Of a stretch of 64,000 nt of DNA, positions 39,501 to 46,324 are shown piece after piece. The notes under the pieces are model-generated. The model was not told the origin of the DNA. It was given only the letters and a program-made list of their open reading frames with translations, and searched no databases. How positions within the stretch are numbered: the stretch's first letter is position 1; each line of letters starts with the position of its first letter. Both the position numbers and the translations under genes were made by a program. Source of the DNA: a bacterium. Lineage in GTDB: Bacteria; Desulfobacterota; Binatia; HRBIN30; CADEER01. The stretch spans positions 62,001 through 126,000 of the forward strand of contig JAUIGL010000007.1 of NCBI GenBank assembly GCA_030430165.1. Reading direction: 5' to 3'.

Positions 39501-42500
39501 ACGACCAACGTCATCATGCGCGGCACCGGCACCGTCAGCGGAACCGCGTTCGTCGACCAGATCCAGCCCGATCCGACGAAGTTTGTCGGGGCGATCAGCC
39601 TGACGCGTCCGGCGATGGATTTCCTGGATTCCAACTTTGACGGCTCAACCGACGCGGCGGGCGAGTTCGAGTTCACCGACATTCCCGTGGGAGACTTCAG
39701 CGTCACGATCACCGACGGTGGTACCTTGTTCGGCCGCGCTGCGGGGACTCTTGTCGGTGACGGCGCAGCCGTGACTGGCTTGGTCGTCGTTCTCGATCCG
39801 TCCGGTAGCGTGGCCGGGATGGTCGCGCTCGGGGGTAATCCGGTCGCGGGAGCGATCGTGACGGTGTCGGGCGAGAACGGAGAGTTCCACATCTCGACCG
39901 AAACCAATGCGGCTGGCGAGTTCACGGTTTCCGGGGTGCCGCTGATCAGTGCCGTGGTGACGGCTGTCGATCCCGCCTCGGGTGGGATTGGCACGGCGAC
40001 CGCCCTGACCACCGCGGGTGGCACCGACGACGTCGAGACGATCGATCTCGACGCGGTGCTGATCGGAGTCGAGTCGGTGAGCCCGGCTGACGGGGCGTCC
40101 GAGCAGGAGATCGACCTGGCACCGAGTGGCGTGGTCGAGATCACCTTCAACGATCTGGCTGATCACAGCACGCTCACCACCAACTCGATCCGCTTGTTCG
40201 CCGATGGACAGACGATCGCCGGGACGCTCCAGACGCCGGTCGACCTCCCAGGGGGCAAGACGAGTGTAGACTTCGTACCCGCCGCTCCCTTGCCCGAGCT
40301 TCGTACCGTGACGGTGCAGGTGACGCAGGCTGTGCGTGACGTGTTCGAGCGACCGATGCCGGCGCCGTTTGAGTCGACGTTCCAGACGAAGGACGCGACG
40401 GCGCCCGAGGTCGAGTCGATCCGCTTGATTCGCGGGGTCTTCGTCGTCGAATTCAGCGAGAGCGTCAGCGGCGGTACGATCACGCTCGAGGACATAGCTG
40501 GTCCGACGACCATCGATGCCGCAGCCCCGGTGCCGAGTGAGGGAAATCAGTTGTGGACCGTCGTACCGGACGATGAGCTCGCCGATGGTATCAACGCCCG
40601 CGTGACGGTGGACGGCTTCACCGACTTTTTCAATAACGCGCTGGTTGGCCCGGTCGAGAAGATCCTGCCAACCGGAGACGACGTCGGGCCGACCATCGTG
40701 CTGATCGCCGACGCGCGACCGGATGCTCAGGTGGCCAACCTGTACGAGGCGAGCGAAGGCCAGACCGTGACCTTGGAGGCCAGCGCCTTCGATTCGGACA
40801 GTGAAGATATCCTGCTGGTCGACTTCGTCGCGGGCGGTCAGATCCTGGCGACGGACAACGAAGCCCCCTTCGAGCATCGGTTCATCGCCAACCTGCAGGC
40901 GGGTAGCGTGACGATCGACGCGATTGCGACCGACTACGCCGGAAACCGCGGTCCTGCCGCTACGGTTACGGTTGATATTGTGGCCAATCAGGCACCGGTG
41001 ATCACCGTCTTCGATCTGGACGACAATCCCTTCCCGGTAACCGGCGGATCTCTCGGCGTACAGGTTTCGGCGACGGACGACGTCGAGCTCGCCGATATCG
41101 AGGTCTCACTGCTCGGGATCAATCAGATCCGGCGTCTCGCCCCCGGGATCACGCAGAAGGATGCGTCCTTCACCTTCGTCATTCCCAAGGCAACGGTACC
41201 GGGGCCGGGTAGCAACAATCTGACGGTGAATGCGCTGGCTCGCGATCGCAAGGGTGTCGAGACGGCCGTATCCGCGACCACGACTCTGCTCGACGGGGCG
41301 CGTCCGACGGTCGAGATCGTGTCGCTTTCGGGCACTGTGATCGCCGATCCCGGCGAGGTGATCCCGCTGGTCCGGGTGCACGCCGCCGACGCCGTTGGTG
41401 TCGCCAAGGTGCGTCTGTTGGAGGAGGGTAATCCGACACCGCTCGAAGAGCGAAATGTTTCCGGGACGGATGTGGTGGAAGACTTCAGCTACACGGTGCC
41501 GGCTGCGGCGCCGACCGGAGAGCGGATCGTGCTCGTTGCCGAAGCGGAAGACGCCGCGTTGAACGTCGGCGTCTCGGCGGGAATCGGCATTACGGTAGCG
41601 GGACCGCCGGTGGTCACTTTGGTGTCGCCGGTCGACCAGAGTACGCACACGGCCGGGGCGACATTCACGATCGTCGCGACCGCACCGACCGAGCTGACGG
41701 ATCGCGTGGAGTTTTTCGTCAACGGTGTGCTCACTGGAACCGATTCGGTGCCGAACGGACAGGGCGAGTATCGCCTGTCGATCGTTCTGCCGGCGACCTC
41801 ACCCTCGGTCATCGGCGTCGAGTCGGTGGACATCTCTGACGCTCGATCGCCGCGAGCCGAGGCGCAGATCTTCCTGGTGACGAACGCGCCCCCGACGGCG
41901 ATCTTCGAGCTACGCGATCTCGGCGGGACGCCAATCCCCGACGGATCCCCGATCAGCATCGGTGAGACCTACATTCTCAAGGCGAACGTCCCGGGCAATT
42001 CTTCGTTCGACCCGGAAGGCCAGCCGTTGAGTTACTCGTGGAAGGTAACCGCGCAGCCGGCGGTGGGATCGGTTACTTTGAGCAGCACGACGTCGGTCCA
42101 GCCGAGCATGCAGGTCAACTTCGGCGGCCCCGATCCGCAGTCGCCGCTGACGATCGAGCTGACCGTCTCCGACGGAATCGACAACAGCATGCCAGTCGAC
42201 CAGAGCTTCACGCTCGCGCAGCCGACTGCGACACCAACGGCTACAAACACCGGCACGGCGACCAACACACCGCTGTCAACCGCGACGCCGCCCCCAACGT
42301 CGCTACCGACATCCACCCCGACACCGACCCCGGTTGATCTCGAGGCCTCGGGGACCGTGTGGTGCGTCGGGGCCGACCCCTCAACTGGGCCGTGCGCGAA
42401 TTCGACGCCCATTTCCTCGCTAGACGCAGCCGTGGCCCTGGCTGGAACCGGGGACGAGATCTTTGTCGCTCAGGGAACCTACACCGGGTCGGGTGCGCCG

Positions 42501-44261
42501 GTCGTGACTATCAACAAGAGCATTTTCGTTCGCGGAGGGTTCACGAGCACTGACGGATGGGGGACGCAGACTTTCGGCACTACCACCTTGGCCGCAGACA
42601 GCGGCTACCCGGCGATCTCGCTGGCAGGTCCAGTCGAAGTCGTGTTGGACGACTTGGTCTTGAGCGGCGGTGGTGTATCCAACCCCGACGGTGAAGTGGA
42701 GGTGCGCAGCGGCACGCTGGCGATCGATGGGGGTAGCTCCTCGGGCCACTTCCAGATCCGATCGGATGGCCTCTTGGATATCGGGATAGGCTCGGCGTTC
42801 GAGGATGGTGTTGTCGTCGACGGAGATGGATTCGCTCAAACGAATGATTTCAACACTTCCTTTGAAGGTGCGGTGACGATCGACAGACTCCGTCTCTTGC
42901 CGGGCAGCCTGCTCGGCGCTTTTCTGGCGACCGATACCCTGACGATCGCTGTGGAACTCGACTGGCAGGGTGGCGGTTTCGGTGGTTCCAGCACGCCTGG
43001 TGGCAATATTGTCTTGCACGCCGATTGCCAGACTACCCTGTCGACATCGGCTGAGAAGGACTCTTTTAGACAGATCGTCAATCACGGCAATATCGCGTGG
43101 CAGGAGGGGGACATCGATCTCAGGGGAGGGGCGAGCGTCTTCGTGAATGCAGCTGACGGAGTCATACGCGCCACGGGTAGTGTCACGATTCAGAAGGGAA
43201 GCACGAGTGGGGTAGGAGGTGTATTTCGCAACTTTGGTCTGTTCGAGGTCGATGCGCCCGGTGACCTGGTGGTTGTCAGCTCAACCGCCGGAGGATTCGA
43301 CATTGCGTTCGAGAGCTCAGGCATCGTCTCGGTGGCGAACGGTGAGTTGAGGTTGAACGGCACGCTCGGGCCGATGGCGGCGACTGCGGTGTTCAACGTC
43401 GAGAGCGGCGCCGTACTCCAGTTCGGTTCCAACCCCAACGCTTATCCGGCTGGTGTGGTGTTCTCGGGGGATGGTGTGTTCCGGATCGCGAGCAACACGA
43501 CTCTCGACGGAGATACGACGTTCAAGTTGCTGGAGCTTGCCGGAGGTAGCTTTGGTGGCGCGGGTAACATCACGATCTTGGACACGATGGAATGGAATGG
43601 TGGTTTTGCTCTTGGCGGCACCGGGACGCTCACGATTGGGCCGCTTGCGGTCCTCAACATCGACGGTGCCGGGGGTACCAAGAATATCTCGAAACCCGTC
43701 TTGCACAACGATGGAACGATCCTCTGGACGGATACATCCGGTGGAATTCAACTATCCAACGTGATCGAGAACGACGGCGTCTTTGAGATCGCCACTGATG
43801 ATGAGATCTTTTCTTCGAGTTCTGGTCCAGCGGTTATAGAGAGCTCAGGGGTTCTACGCAGGTCGACGACTACTGGGACAGCTTGTTTTGGCTGCTTCCG
43901 AGATGTCACCCTGGCCAACACAGGTACGATCGAGTTGGAGACAGGGGTCCTTGAGCTTCGCGACGGAAACGTCGATCTGCCCGAGGTTTCAGTGACCCTC
44001 GCCGGGGTTGTGCCGGGAACGGACTTCGGCAGGTTGATCGTTACGAATATCGTCGACTTTATGGACGGACTACTCACGGTTAATTTCGTCGGCTCGACCC
44101 CCAGCGTCGGGGACAGCTACTCGATCATTGCCTATGGTGGCCGCGGTGCGACACAGTTCCAGAGGTATCAGGGTCTCGACCTCGGCGGGGGGCTCGCATT
44201 GCAGCCAGTTTACGACGACGTGAATGGTGAGCTGAGATTGGTGGTGGTCACTACCCCGTGA
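33588..44261 (+). CDS. giant secreted multi-domain surface protein with beta-helix end
   Basis: 3557 residues from ATG 33588, chosen because it leads into a signal peptide (LAVGLAVGLGAFALPSSLFAQ); the frame is open upstream across the immunity gene. After an N-terminal region of Ig-like strands (~30-940) come about thirteen tandem carboxypeptidase-regulatory-like modules (~945-2160, each with a GxVxGxVxDxxG start). Next is a Big_5-like domain (~2160), Ig/cadherin-like domains (~2360-2870) and a short Thr-Pro spacer (~2879-2918). A right-handed beta-helix region (~2921-3490) follows, opening with WCVGADPSTGPC and IFVAQGTYTGSG as in polymorphic outer-membrane repeats. There is no LPXTG, PEP-CTERM or beta-barrel anchor. 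It shares the signal-plus-Thr-Pro design of the Rhs protein just upstream and may work with it at the cell surface. Confidence 0.85.
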   Translation: MIPRFTENSRVRLTPAWLAVGLAVGLGAFALPSSLFAQPLGGDNVLILGVGMELSPATITAPKGAPIELGVSIVDGAGSDVSSQFPGHVIRGELSGPDIPGGNQLVETVPGETLQIGTDQDAAPTGVVPGPVLGVDGNYLLENIRLVDGNGDTVLTGTPPVVPIKILDRVTVQSIETRKLSIDEIRDRGIVIDEDSFTAFRFSVGIETLSKGVPIELDVVFPQDEELIEGGGPLGLLPILPGLDTPSLDIQGLMLEGETLNFGVEIPPIPAVLVIPGNVAFLNEFFEVILLVSNVAPQGSQIVITSATATLELPFGNDGSPASGDEPLVPAETEDLPHGATSTALVNTDGGAAQFGPGEDAGGEFLVEGKLVGTHRLKVAITADLTFPGAAQPVELSGSAFGTVVVRDRSVALTIHHPEVVRAGEAYTLGITVSNTSETSIELLKLRLDPALVTGATVIDHDHKPTPVGLPGEAEVEDLGVGESQTVSYQLVARQSGRVTAAAFQGEGGVQAGGFQLRTGVGDGNIPLSPDTILLPSYAYELPDAFVAEALRVLGLAHSAAMAPAGHEPDIGGGVRKQMIQLRGQQLALAGLRNRIGEPTHASLLELWLDWLGSYSDGSKVDTGGAQGAVTVTGAEGFDEVRRLTGAGIDLEQALTAELSLLGTGPGAQDLAALTEEFATAGSYRGDFVAISATGDASISIGPVEHATRGCAGAADTPRCPEAAIERNVPNTSIHGFDDGLLSGELAVIGPDQQGDIAPHTVTVTGSGSTALTVVAPNDGILRKFEFSFDLSSCSPSFSVNSTLVGSLDLGCAGSDGGTSYPNTAPAIDGVRQIPESDPLERGRVVGVLFDEAIDGASLAEGVATFALSYAAGQEDVDAVGEVDNQKRVAKLLPGNRIALVGFLSSVSRFFDYELALDGVTDLTGNPVADSQVPVVRDFPRPPGGIVQGTVRDGNGDPLPFAPVELAEYFLDDFFGTEVQINTGMVNTDGDGYYRFDFVGISPFGPYRVRARHPETGKTAERYARISVEGQEQNVDLLMLGSGRVEGTIFDVTGGAPGVPVVGAEIAVDSLTDGTTQRARSGAGGAYSVDNVSVGDVLVRASYDVPNTAEKRKGAVAASLAAAGQVISVDVDLFSGTSVIEGTVFEQSSDTNAVTRLVPVGRNVQVALVNDDVGYADDVFTDSQGRFRFPAVPPGAVRIRAIRQWTSEQATVGVDVPVASSVAVNLVFPGTARVVGTVFNADGSRASGAQVVGGTSLVTTDASGGFVIPAIATGFHRIEAGDPATGATGFVDISVGDPGGEVSVVIFLDGRATVTGSVLDQLGTGQVGVEVFLWFIVGGSEDSFVRTTTGEGGAFRFERIPFGSYVLRTAAANGDGGFSPTIDVVSTGISGPHPITYVGLGNVGGVVNDAGGNPVPSMVKLTHLGFGATGRIVPVEVELEANSPIGSSDPCGNACPACAGRFVAQPIPALGDYQLSVDAGVGGSVVLQDRILNAGEQNDHCLVLAESASLIGTVYLPDGNVAEDRDPPILVSFTSGGATHDTSVASDGTFAFSNLPSTGFRLAADDPATGNRAIKFGSLATGDEVVVDLELLGTGSVEVLVSDGSTDGQGNLIGLADAVVELTSGSPVASLLPPYPPLTTDSAGKVLFTGVPEGPFSVQAVPISGNDAGRRGGEILSDGDEQTLAVIVGIYGGVEGVAYEADGATPLPFAQVRLRDTTQNGGGNVAREDAFTTTGANGEFLFEFVPLTPTGAELHLELFDPKSGRIGFSDDTPPLRVEQQDTIVERDILLLGEGTVSGVVRRVSGDVAGGAKVELSSPFLVQPQGLSGRNVSFFGPGELTTTSNFFGVYSIPGVPAGAFDLLAEDIQGGGAMGGASGVVAVDDEEVAVDIFLEGRAEVSGIVFAANGENAVPFAVVEIERGSFTAQTTADATGFYLFPSVPLGDYSVTAFEQGGNDGGRNEGSTVQDGDTATTNVIMRGTGTVSGTAFVDQIQPDPTKFVGAISLTRPAMDFLDSNFDGSTDAAGEFEFTDIPVGDFSVTITDGGTLFGRAAGTLVGDGAAVTGLVVVLDPSGSVAGMVALGGNPVAGAIVTVSGENGEFHISTETNAAGEFTVSGVPLISAVVTAVDPASGGIGTATALTTAGGTDDVETIDLDAVLIGVESVSPADGASEQEIDLAPSGVVEITFNDLADHSTLTTNSIRLFADGQTIAGTLQTPVDLPGGKTSVDFVPAAPLPELRTVTVQVTQAVRDVFERPMPAPFESTFQTKDATAPEVESIRLIRGVFVVEFSESVSGGTITLEDIAGPTTIDAAAPVPSEGNQLWTVVPDDELADGINARVTVDGFTDFFNNALVGPVEKILPTGDDVGPTIVLIADARPDAQVANLYEASEGQTVTLEASAFDSDSEDILLVDFVAGGQILATDNEAPFEHRFIANLQAGSVTIDAIATDYAGNRGPAATVTVDIVANQAPVITVFDLDDNPFPVTGGSLGVQVSATDDVELADIEVSLLGINQIRRLAPGITQKDASFTFVIPKATVPGPGSNNLTVNALARDRKGVETAVSATTTLLDGARPTVEIVSLSGTVIADPGEVIPLVRVHAADAVGVAKVRLLEEGNPTPLEERNVSGTDVVEDFSYTVPAAAPTGERIVLVAEAEDAALNVGVSAGIGITVAGPPVVTLVSPVDQSTHTAGATFTIVATAPTELTDRVEFFVNGVLTGTDSVPNGQGEYRLSIVLPATSPSVIGVESVDISDARSPRAEAQIFLVTNAPPTAIFELRDLGGTPIPDGSPISIGETYILKANVPGNSSFDPEGQPLSYSWKVTAQPAVGSVTLSSTTSVQPSMQVNFGGPDPQSPLTIELTVSDGIDNSMPVDQSFTLAQPTATPTATNTGTATNTPLSTATPPPTSLPTSTPTPTPVDLEASGTVWCVGADPSTGPCANSTPISSLDAAVALAGTGDEIFVAQGTYTGSGAPVVTINKSIFVRGGFTSTDGWGTQTFGTTTLAADSGYPAISLAGPVEVVLDDLVLSGGGVSNPDGEVEVRSGTLAIDGGSSSGHFQIRSDGLLDIGIGSAFEDGVVVDGDGFAQTNDFNTSFEGAVTIDRLRLLPGSLLGAFLATDTLTIAVELDWQGGGFGGSSTPGGNIVLHADCQTTLSTSAEKDSFRQIVNHGNIAWQEGDIDLRGGASVFVNAADGVIRATGSVTIQKGSTSGVGGVFRNFGLFEVDAPGDLVVVSSTAGGFDIAFESSGIVSVANGELRLNGTLGPMAATAVFNVESGAVLQFGSNPNAYPAGVVFSGDGVFRIASNTTLDGDTTFKLLELAGGSFGGAGNITILDTMEWNGGFALGGTGTLTIGPLAVLNIDGAGGTKNISKPVLHNDGTILWTDTSGGIQLSNVIENDGVFEIATDDEIFSSSSGPAVIESSGVLRRSTTTGTACFGCFRDVTLANTGTIELETGVLELRDGNVDLPEVSVTLAGVVPGTDFGRLIVTNIVDFMDGLLTVNFVGSTPSVGDSYSIIAYGGRGATQFQRYQGLDLGGGLALQPVYDDVNGELRLVVVTTP

Positions 44262-44597
44262 TTTCGGGAGCACTGCCGATGAGTGAGGGATGAGGGAATG
44301 AGGGGGTGTAGGAGGGGGACTTGGGCGAGCTGCGCCGAAGGCCCGGTCTGGCGAGCCAAGGCGATGTAGGAACGGTGTGAGAACGTGGGGGGGAACGGGG
44401 TCGGACCATTGCAAGGCATTAGAATAGTTGAACAGCAGCTCGATAAACGCATCTATTTTGCCCTTCGCCCGCACTATTCATGAACTTTGAGACATCGCCG
44501 CCCGCAGCCGTTGTCGCAGTTGAGGTAGAGCGCATCCTTCGGGTCGTCGGCGCTTCGACACAGTGTTTCATGCTCGATCGAGATCAGAGTCCGCATG

Positions 44598-44617
44598 AAC
44601 CCGCAATGATGCGGGTT
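44598..44617. terminator. stem-loop in decayed region
   Basis: AACCCGCA-ATGA-TGCGGGTT forms a perfect 8-bp stem with a 4-base loop and a short T run (TTTC) after it. It could end transcripts from the giant surface-protein gene 340 bp upstream, or belong to a lost element. Confidence 0.4.
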
Positions 44618-44660
44618 TCGCGGGCGCCTTCCTAAATTCATGAACTATCCGGGTTAGAAT

Positions 44661-44755
44661 GAGGAACTTGCGGATTTTGGAAGACACGCTGGTCGGCCAC
44701 AACCACTCTGCTCTTGGCGGTGTCGCTCACGCCTCGAGGTCAACTTCGCGGTTGG
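44661..44755 (+). pseudogene. fragment of a second DUF4143-type ATPase gene
   Basis: Two blocks match the intact ATPase gene at 14070-15206 in the same order. The first block, 44673-44700, is nearly identical to 14726-14753 (shared GGAAGACACGCTGGTCGGCC). The second, 44703-44755, matches 14952-15004 with about 48 of 53 bases identical (shared GTCGCTCACGCCTCGAGGT). The ~198 bp between the blocks in the intact gene is deleted here. No open frame of useful length remains. This is a relic of another copy of the gene family. Confidence 0.85.
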
Positions 44756-44810
44756 AGCCATGACGCCGAAAGACCATTTGCTGCGCGTGTACTGTTTTTC
44801 GACGGCCTGC
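44756..44810 (-). mobile_element. truncated end of the 167-bp miniature element
   Basis: This stretch matches the reverse complement of 59478-59532, one end of the intact element at 59476-59642, at roughly 45 of 55 bases with one single-base indel. Shared runs include CGAAAGACCATTTGC and ACTGTTTTT-like. It abuts the ATPase relic exactly, suggesting that one insertion disrupted the other. Confidence 0.7.
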
Positions 44811-44845
44811 GGCCGGGAGATAATCCGCTTCGGAACCGCCGTTTG

Positions 44846-44882
44846 TTGACGTGACCTCAAGGCGAGCTTAATGTGTCCACAT
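44846..44882 (+). promoter_or_regulatory. vapBC promoter and candidate operator
   Basis: TTGACG (44846-44851) and TAATGT (44869-44874) are 17 bp apart; transcription from them would start at about the vapB ATG, giving a leaderless message. The inverted repeat ATGTG-TC-CACAT (44871-44882) overlaps the -10 and the start codon, the right place for autorepression by a VapB-VapC complex. Confidence 0.4.
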
Positions 44883-45138
44883 GCAGGTTGGCGTGCGAGA
44901 ATTGAAGCAGAGGTTGTCGGAGTACCTCGAGCGGGCGGCGCGCGGCGAGGTCATCCAGGTGACGGATCGGGGTGTTCCAAAGGCAGTGATCGGCCCGCTT
45001 CCCGGCCACCATCGTCTCGATGAGGGCATTGAGCAGGGGTGGGTGACTCCCGGGAAGGACAGTCCGATCAGGCGCTTGCGCAGGGCCAAGGGGCGCGCTC
45101 GGATCGCGGACGTACTTGACGAAGACCGAGAAGAGTGA
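44881..45138 (+). CDS. vapB: Phd/YefM-type antitoxin (VapB)
   Basis: 85 residues. The N-terminal 50 residues (MQVGVRELKQRLSEYLERA, then VIQVTDRGVPKAVI) are the Phd/YefM DNA-binding fold; the rest is the extended toxin-binding tail. It would neutralise the downstream PIN toxin and repress the operon. The vapC start overlaps its stop by four bases (GTGA). No clear Shine-Dalgarno precedes it, in line with a leaderless message. Confidence 0.93.
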   Translation: MQVGVRELKQRLSEYLERAARGEVIQVTDRGVPKAVIGPLPGHHRLDEGIEQGWVTPGKDSPIRRLRRAKGRARIADVLDEDREE

Positions 45139-45539
45139 GCCTCTACCTCGACAGCAGCGCGCTGTTGAAGCGCTACATCGACGAGCCGGACAGCGCCGAT
45201 TGCCAGCGAATCCTGGCATCGGACCCGACGTGGATCACCGGTCGGCACACGTGGGTCGAGGTCGTTCGCAATCTTGCGCGTCTGCTTTCGGGGCGCGAGC
45301 AGGGGCGCCTACTGCGCGCCTTTCGCGATGACTGGACGCGAGTCAATGTCGTCGAGCTCGACCGAACGACGGTCGAAGGAGCCGCGGAGATCGCCAAGAC
45401 CTACTGTGTGTGCTCACTCGACGCACTGCATCTGGCCGCAGCGCAACGCGTCGGCGGTACGTCGATGCCCTTCGTGACCTACGACATCCGCCAGGCTCAA
45501 GCAGCCCGCGCCATGGGGATGAGCGTGCTGGGTAAGTGA
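45135..45539 (+). CDS. vapC: PIN-domain ribonuclease toxin (VapC)
   Basis: 134 residues from a GTG start. PIN-domain acidic residues are all present: Asp in LYLDSSALLKRY, Glu in TWVEVVRNL, Asp in SLDALHLAAA and Asp in FVTYD. VapC toxins are Mg-dependent RNases that cut tRNA or rRNA. Length and order (antitoxin first, four-base overlap) are standard. The pair lies in the decayed end of the accessory island, typical of a mobile stabilising cassette. Confidence 0.94.
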   Translation: MSLYLDSSALLKRYIDEPDSADCQRILASDPTWITGRHTWVEVVRNLARLLSGREQGRLLRAFRDDWTRVNVVELDRTTVEGAAEIAKTYCVCSLDALHLAAAQRVGGTSMPFVTYDIRQAQAARAMGMSVLGK

Positions 45540-45561
45540 AGCCGCTTGGTGGGAACCAGCG

Positions 45562-45577
45562 AGTGCGAGCTCGCACT
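45562..45577. repeat. perfect 16-bp palindrome after vapC
   Basis: AGTGCGAGCTCGCACT is a perfect palindrome 23 bp after the vapC stop. Without a loop it is better suited to protein binding than to termination. Its role is not known. Confidence 0.4.
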
Positions 45578-45678
45578 ACGTCCCGAAAACCCGATGTGGC
45601 ATCAGGGCTCGCAGGGCCGACTCGGCCGCGGCCGCGGTTCGGCGCTTGCTGTGGTAGATCTGGTTCAACGTCGTCGGA

Positions 45679-46236
45679 CAACTGAACGTCGCGAAGGCGC
45701 AAAGACCGCGAAGGCGCGAAGGGTTTGTGGCTACTGTTGGCGTATGTGTCGGGAGGTGCTGTTGATGACCCGGTGGATTCCGTCTTTGAGTAATTCGTTG
45801 CCGAAGTCGATGACCAGGGCGAGCCGCATGTTAAGGGTCCGCAAGTAGGTTAGGGCTTGTGCTTGGAAGACCGAATGCCAGCGCCCGATGGCCTTGCATT
45901 CGACGACGACGCGCCCGTCGACCAGCAGGTCGAGCCGCAGGCTCGTGTCGAGCACGTGCCCCTTGTAGACGATCGGCATGAGCCGCTGCCGGTCCACCCG
46001 GAGCCCCCGAGAGTGGAGCTCAAAGCACAGTGCCTCTTCGTAGGCCGACTCCAGCAATCCCGGTCCGCCAAGAGTCCGATGAACCTCGATCGCAGAGTCG
46101 ACCACACCCGTTGCAACGAACTCGTCGCGTCGACCCATCGCAGCGGATGATACTTGCAAACTATATAGGATGCAAGTTGCTGGGTATATAGCTCTTTGCG
46201 CCTCCGCGGTCTTGGCGCCTTTGCGTCGCTCAGTTG
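45679..46236 (-). mobile_element. GxxExxY gene framed by 43-bp inverted repeats
   Basis: The left repeat (45679-45721) and the right repeat (46194-46236) are inverted copies matching at about 36 of 43 positions. Both contain CAACTGA at the outer edge and AAGACCGCG in the core. They enclose only the GxxExxY gene, whose stop is 10 bp from the left repeat. The 558-bp unit has the look of a small mobile cassette, although no transposase is encoded. The GCGCAAAG-type units also recur as short repeats elsewhere in the window. Confidence 0.6.
45731..46138 (-). CDS. GxxExxY family protein (PD-(D/E)XK nuclease-like)
   Basis: 135 residues from ATG 46138; a TTG start seven codons earlier is possible. 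The name-giving motif is GLLESAYEEAL. A nuclease-like core follows: DTSLRLDLLVDGRVVVECKA (Asp, then the ECK triad) and later QALTYLRTLN. The family is very common in environmental genomes and its function is not established; the fold suggests a DNA nuclease. It fills the space between 43-bp inverted repeats, suggesting that gene and repeats travel together. Confidence 0.85.
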   Translation of the reverse strand: MGRRDEFVATGVVDSAIEVHRTLGGPGLLESAYEEALCFELHSRGLRVDRQRLMPIVYKGHVLDTSLRLDLLVDGRVVVECKAIGRWHSVFQAQALTYLRTLNMRLALVIDFGNELLKDGIHRVINSTSRHIRQQ

Positions 46237-46289
46237 GCGGATCCCCAACACCGGACGTCCGAAGTTTCGGCCGATTCTTCGCCTGGGAG

Positions 46290-46318
46290 TTGTTGGAGTG
46301 CTACTTATTGTATAGTAT
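46290..46318 (+). promoter_or_regulatory. possible leaderless promoter of the sulfatase-like gene
   Basis: TTGTTG (46290-46295) and TAGTAT (46313-46318) have a 17-bp spacer; initiation would fall on or next to the GTG start at 46325. The region is AT-rich against a GC-rich background and no Shine-Dalgarno precedes the GTG. Confidence 0.35.
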
Positions 46319-46324
46319 CTCGTC

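Larger units (their letters stand above)
44262..44880. other. decayed mobile-DNA region before vapBC
   Basis: 619 bp without an intact gene. It contains two copies of ATTCATGAACT (44476-44486 and 44636-44646) framing ~150 bp, a stem-loop at 44598-44617, a fragment of a DUF4143 ATPase gene (44661-44755), a broken miniature element (44756-44810) and the vapB promoter. It reads as a spot where several insertions have come and decayed. Confidence 0.7.

Noticed and set aside
44070-44474. Minus-strand frame that might be a transposase remnant
   Set aside because: Half of it is antisense to the surface-protein gene and the rest shows no transposase motif.
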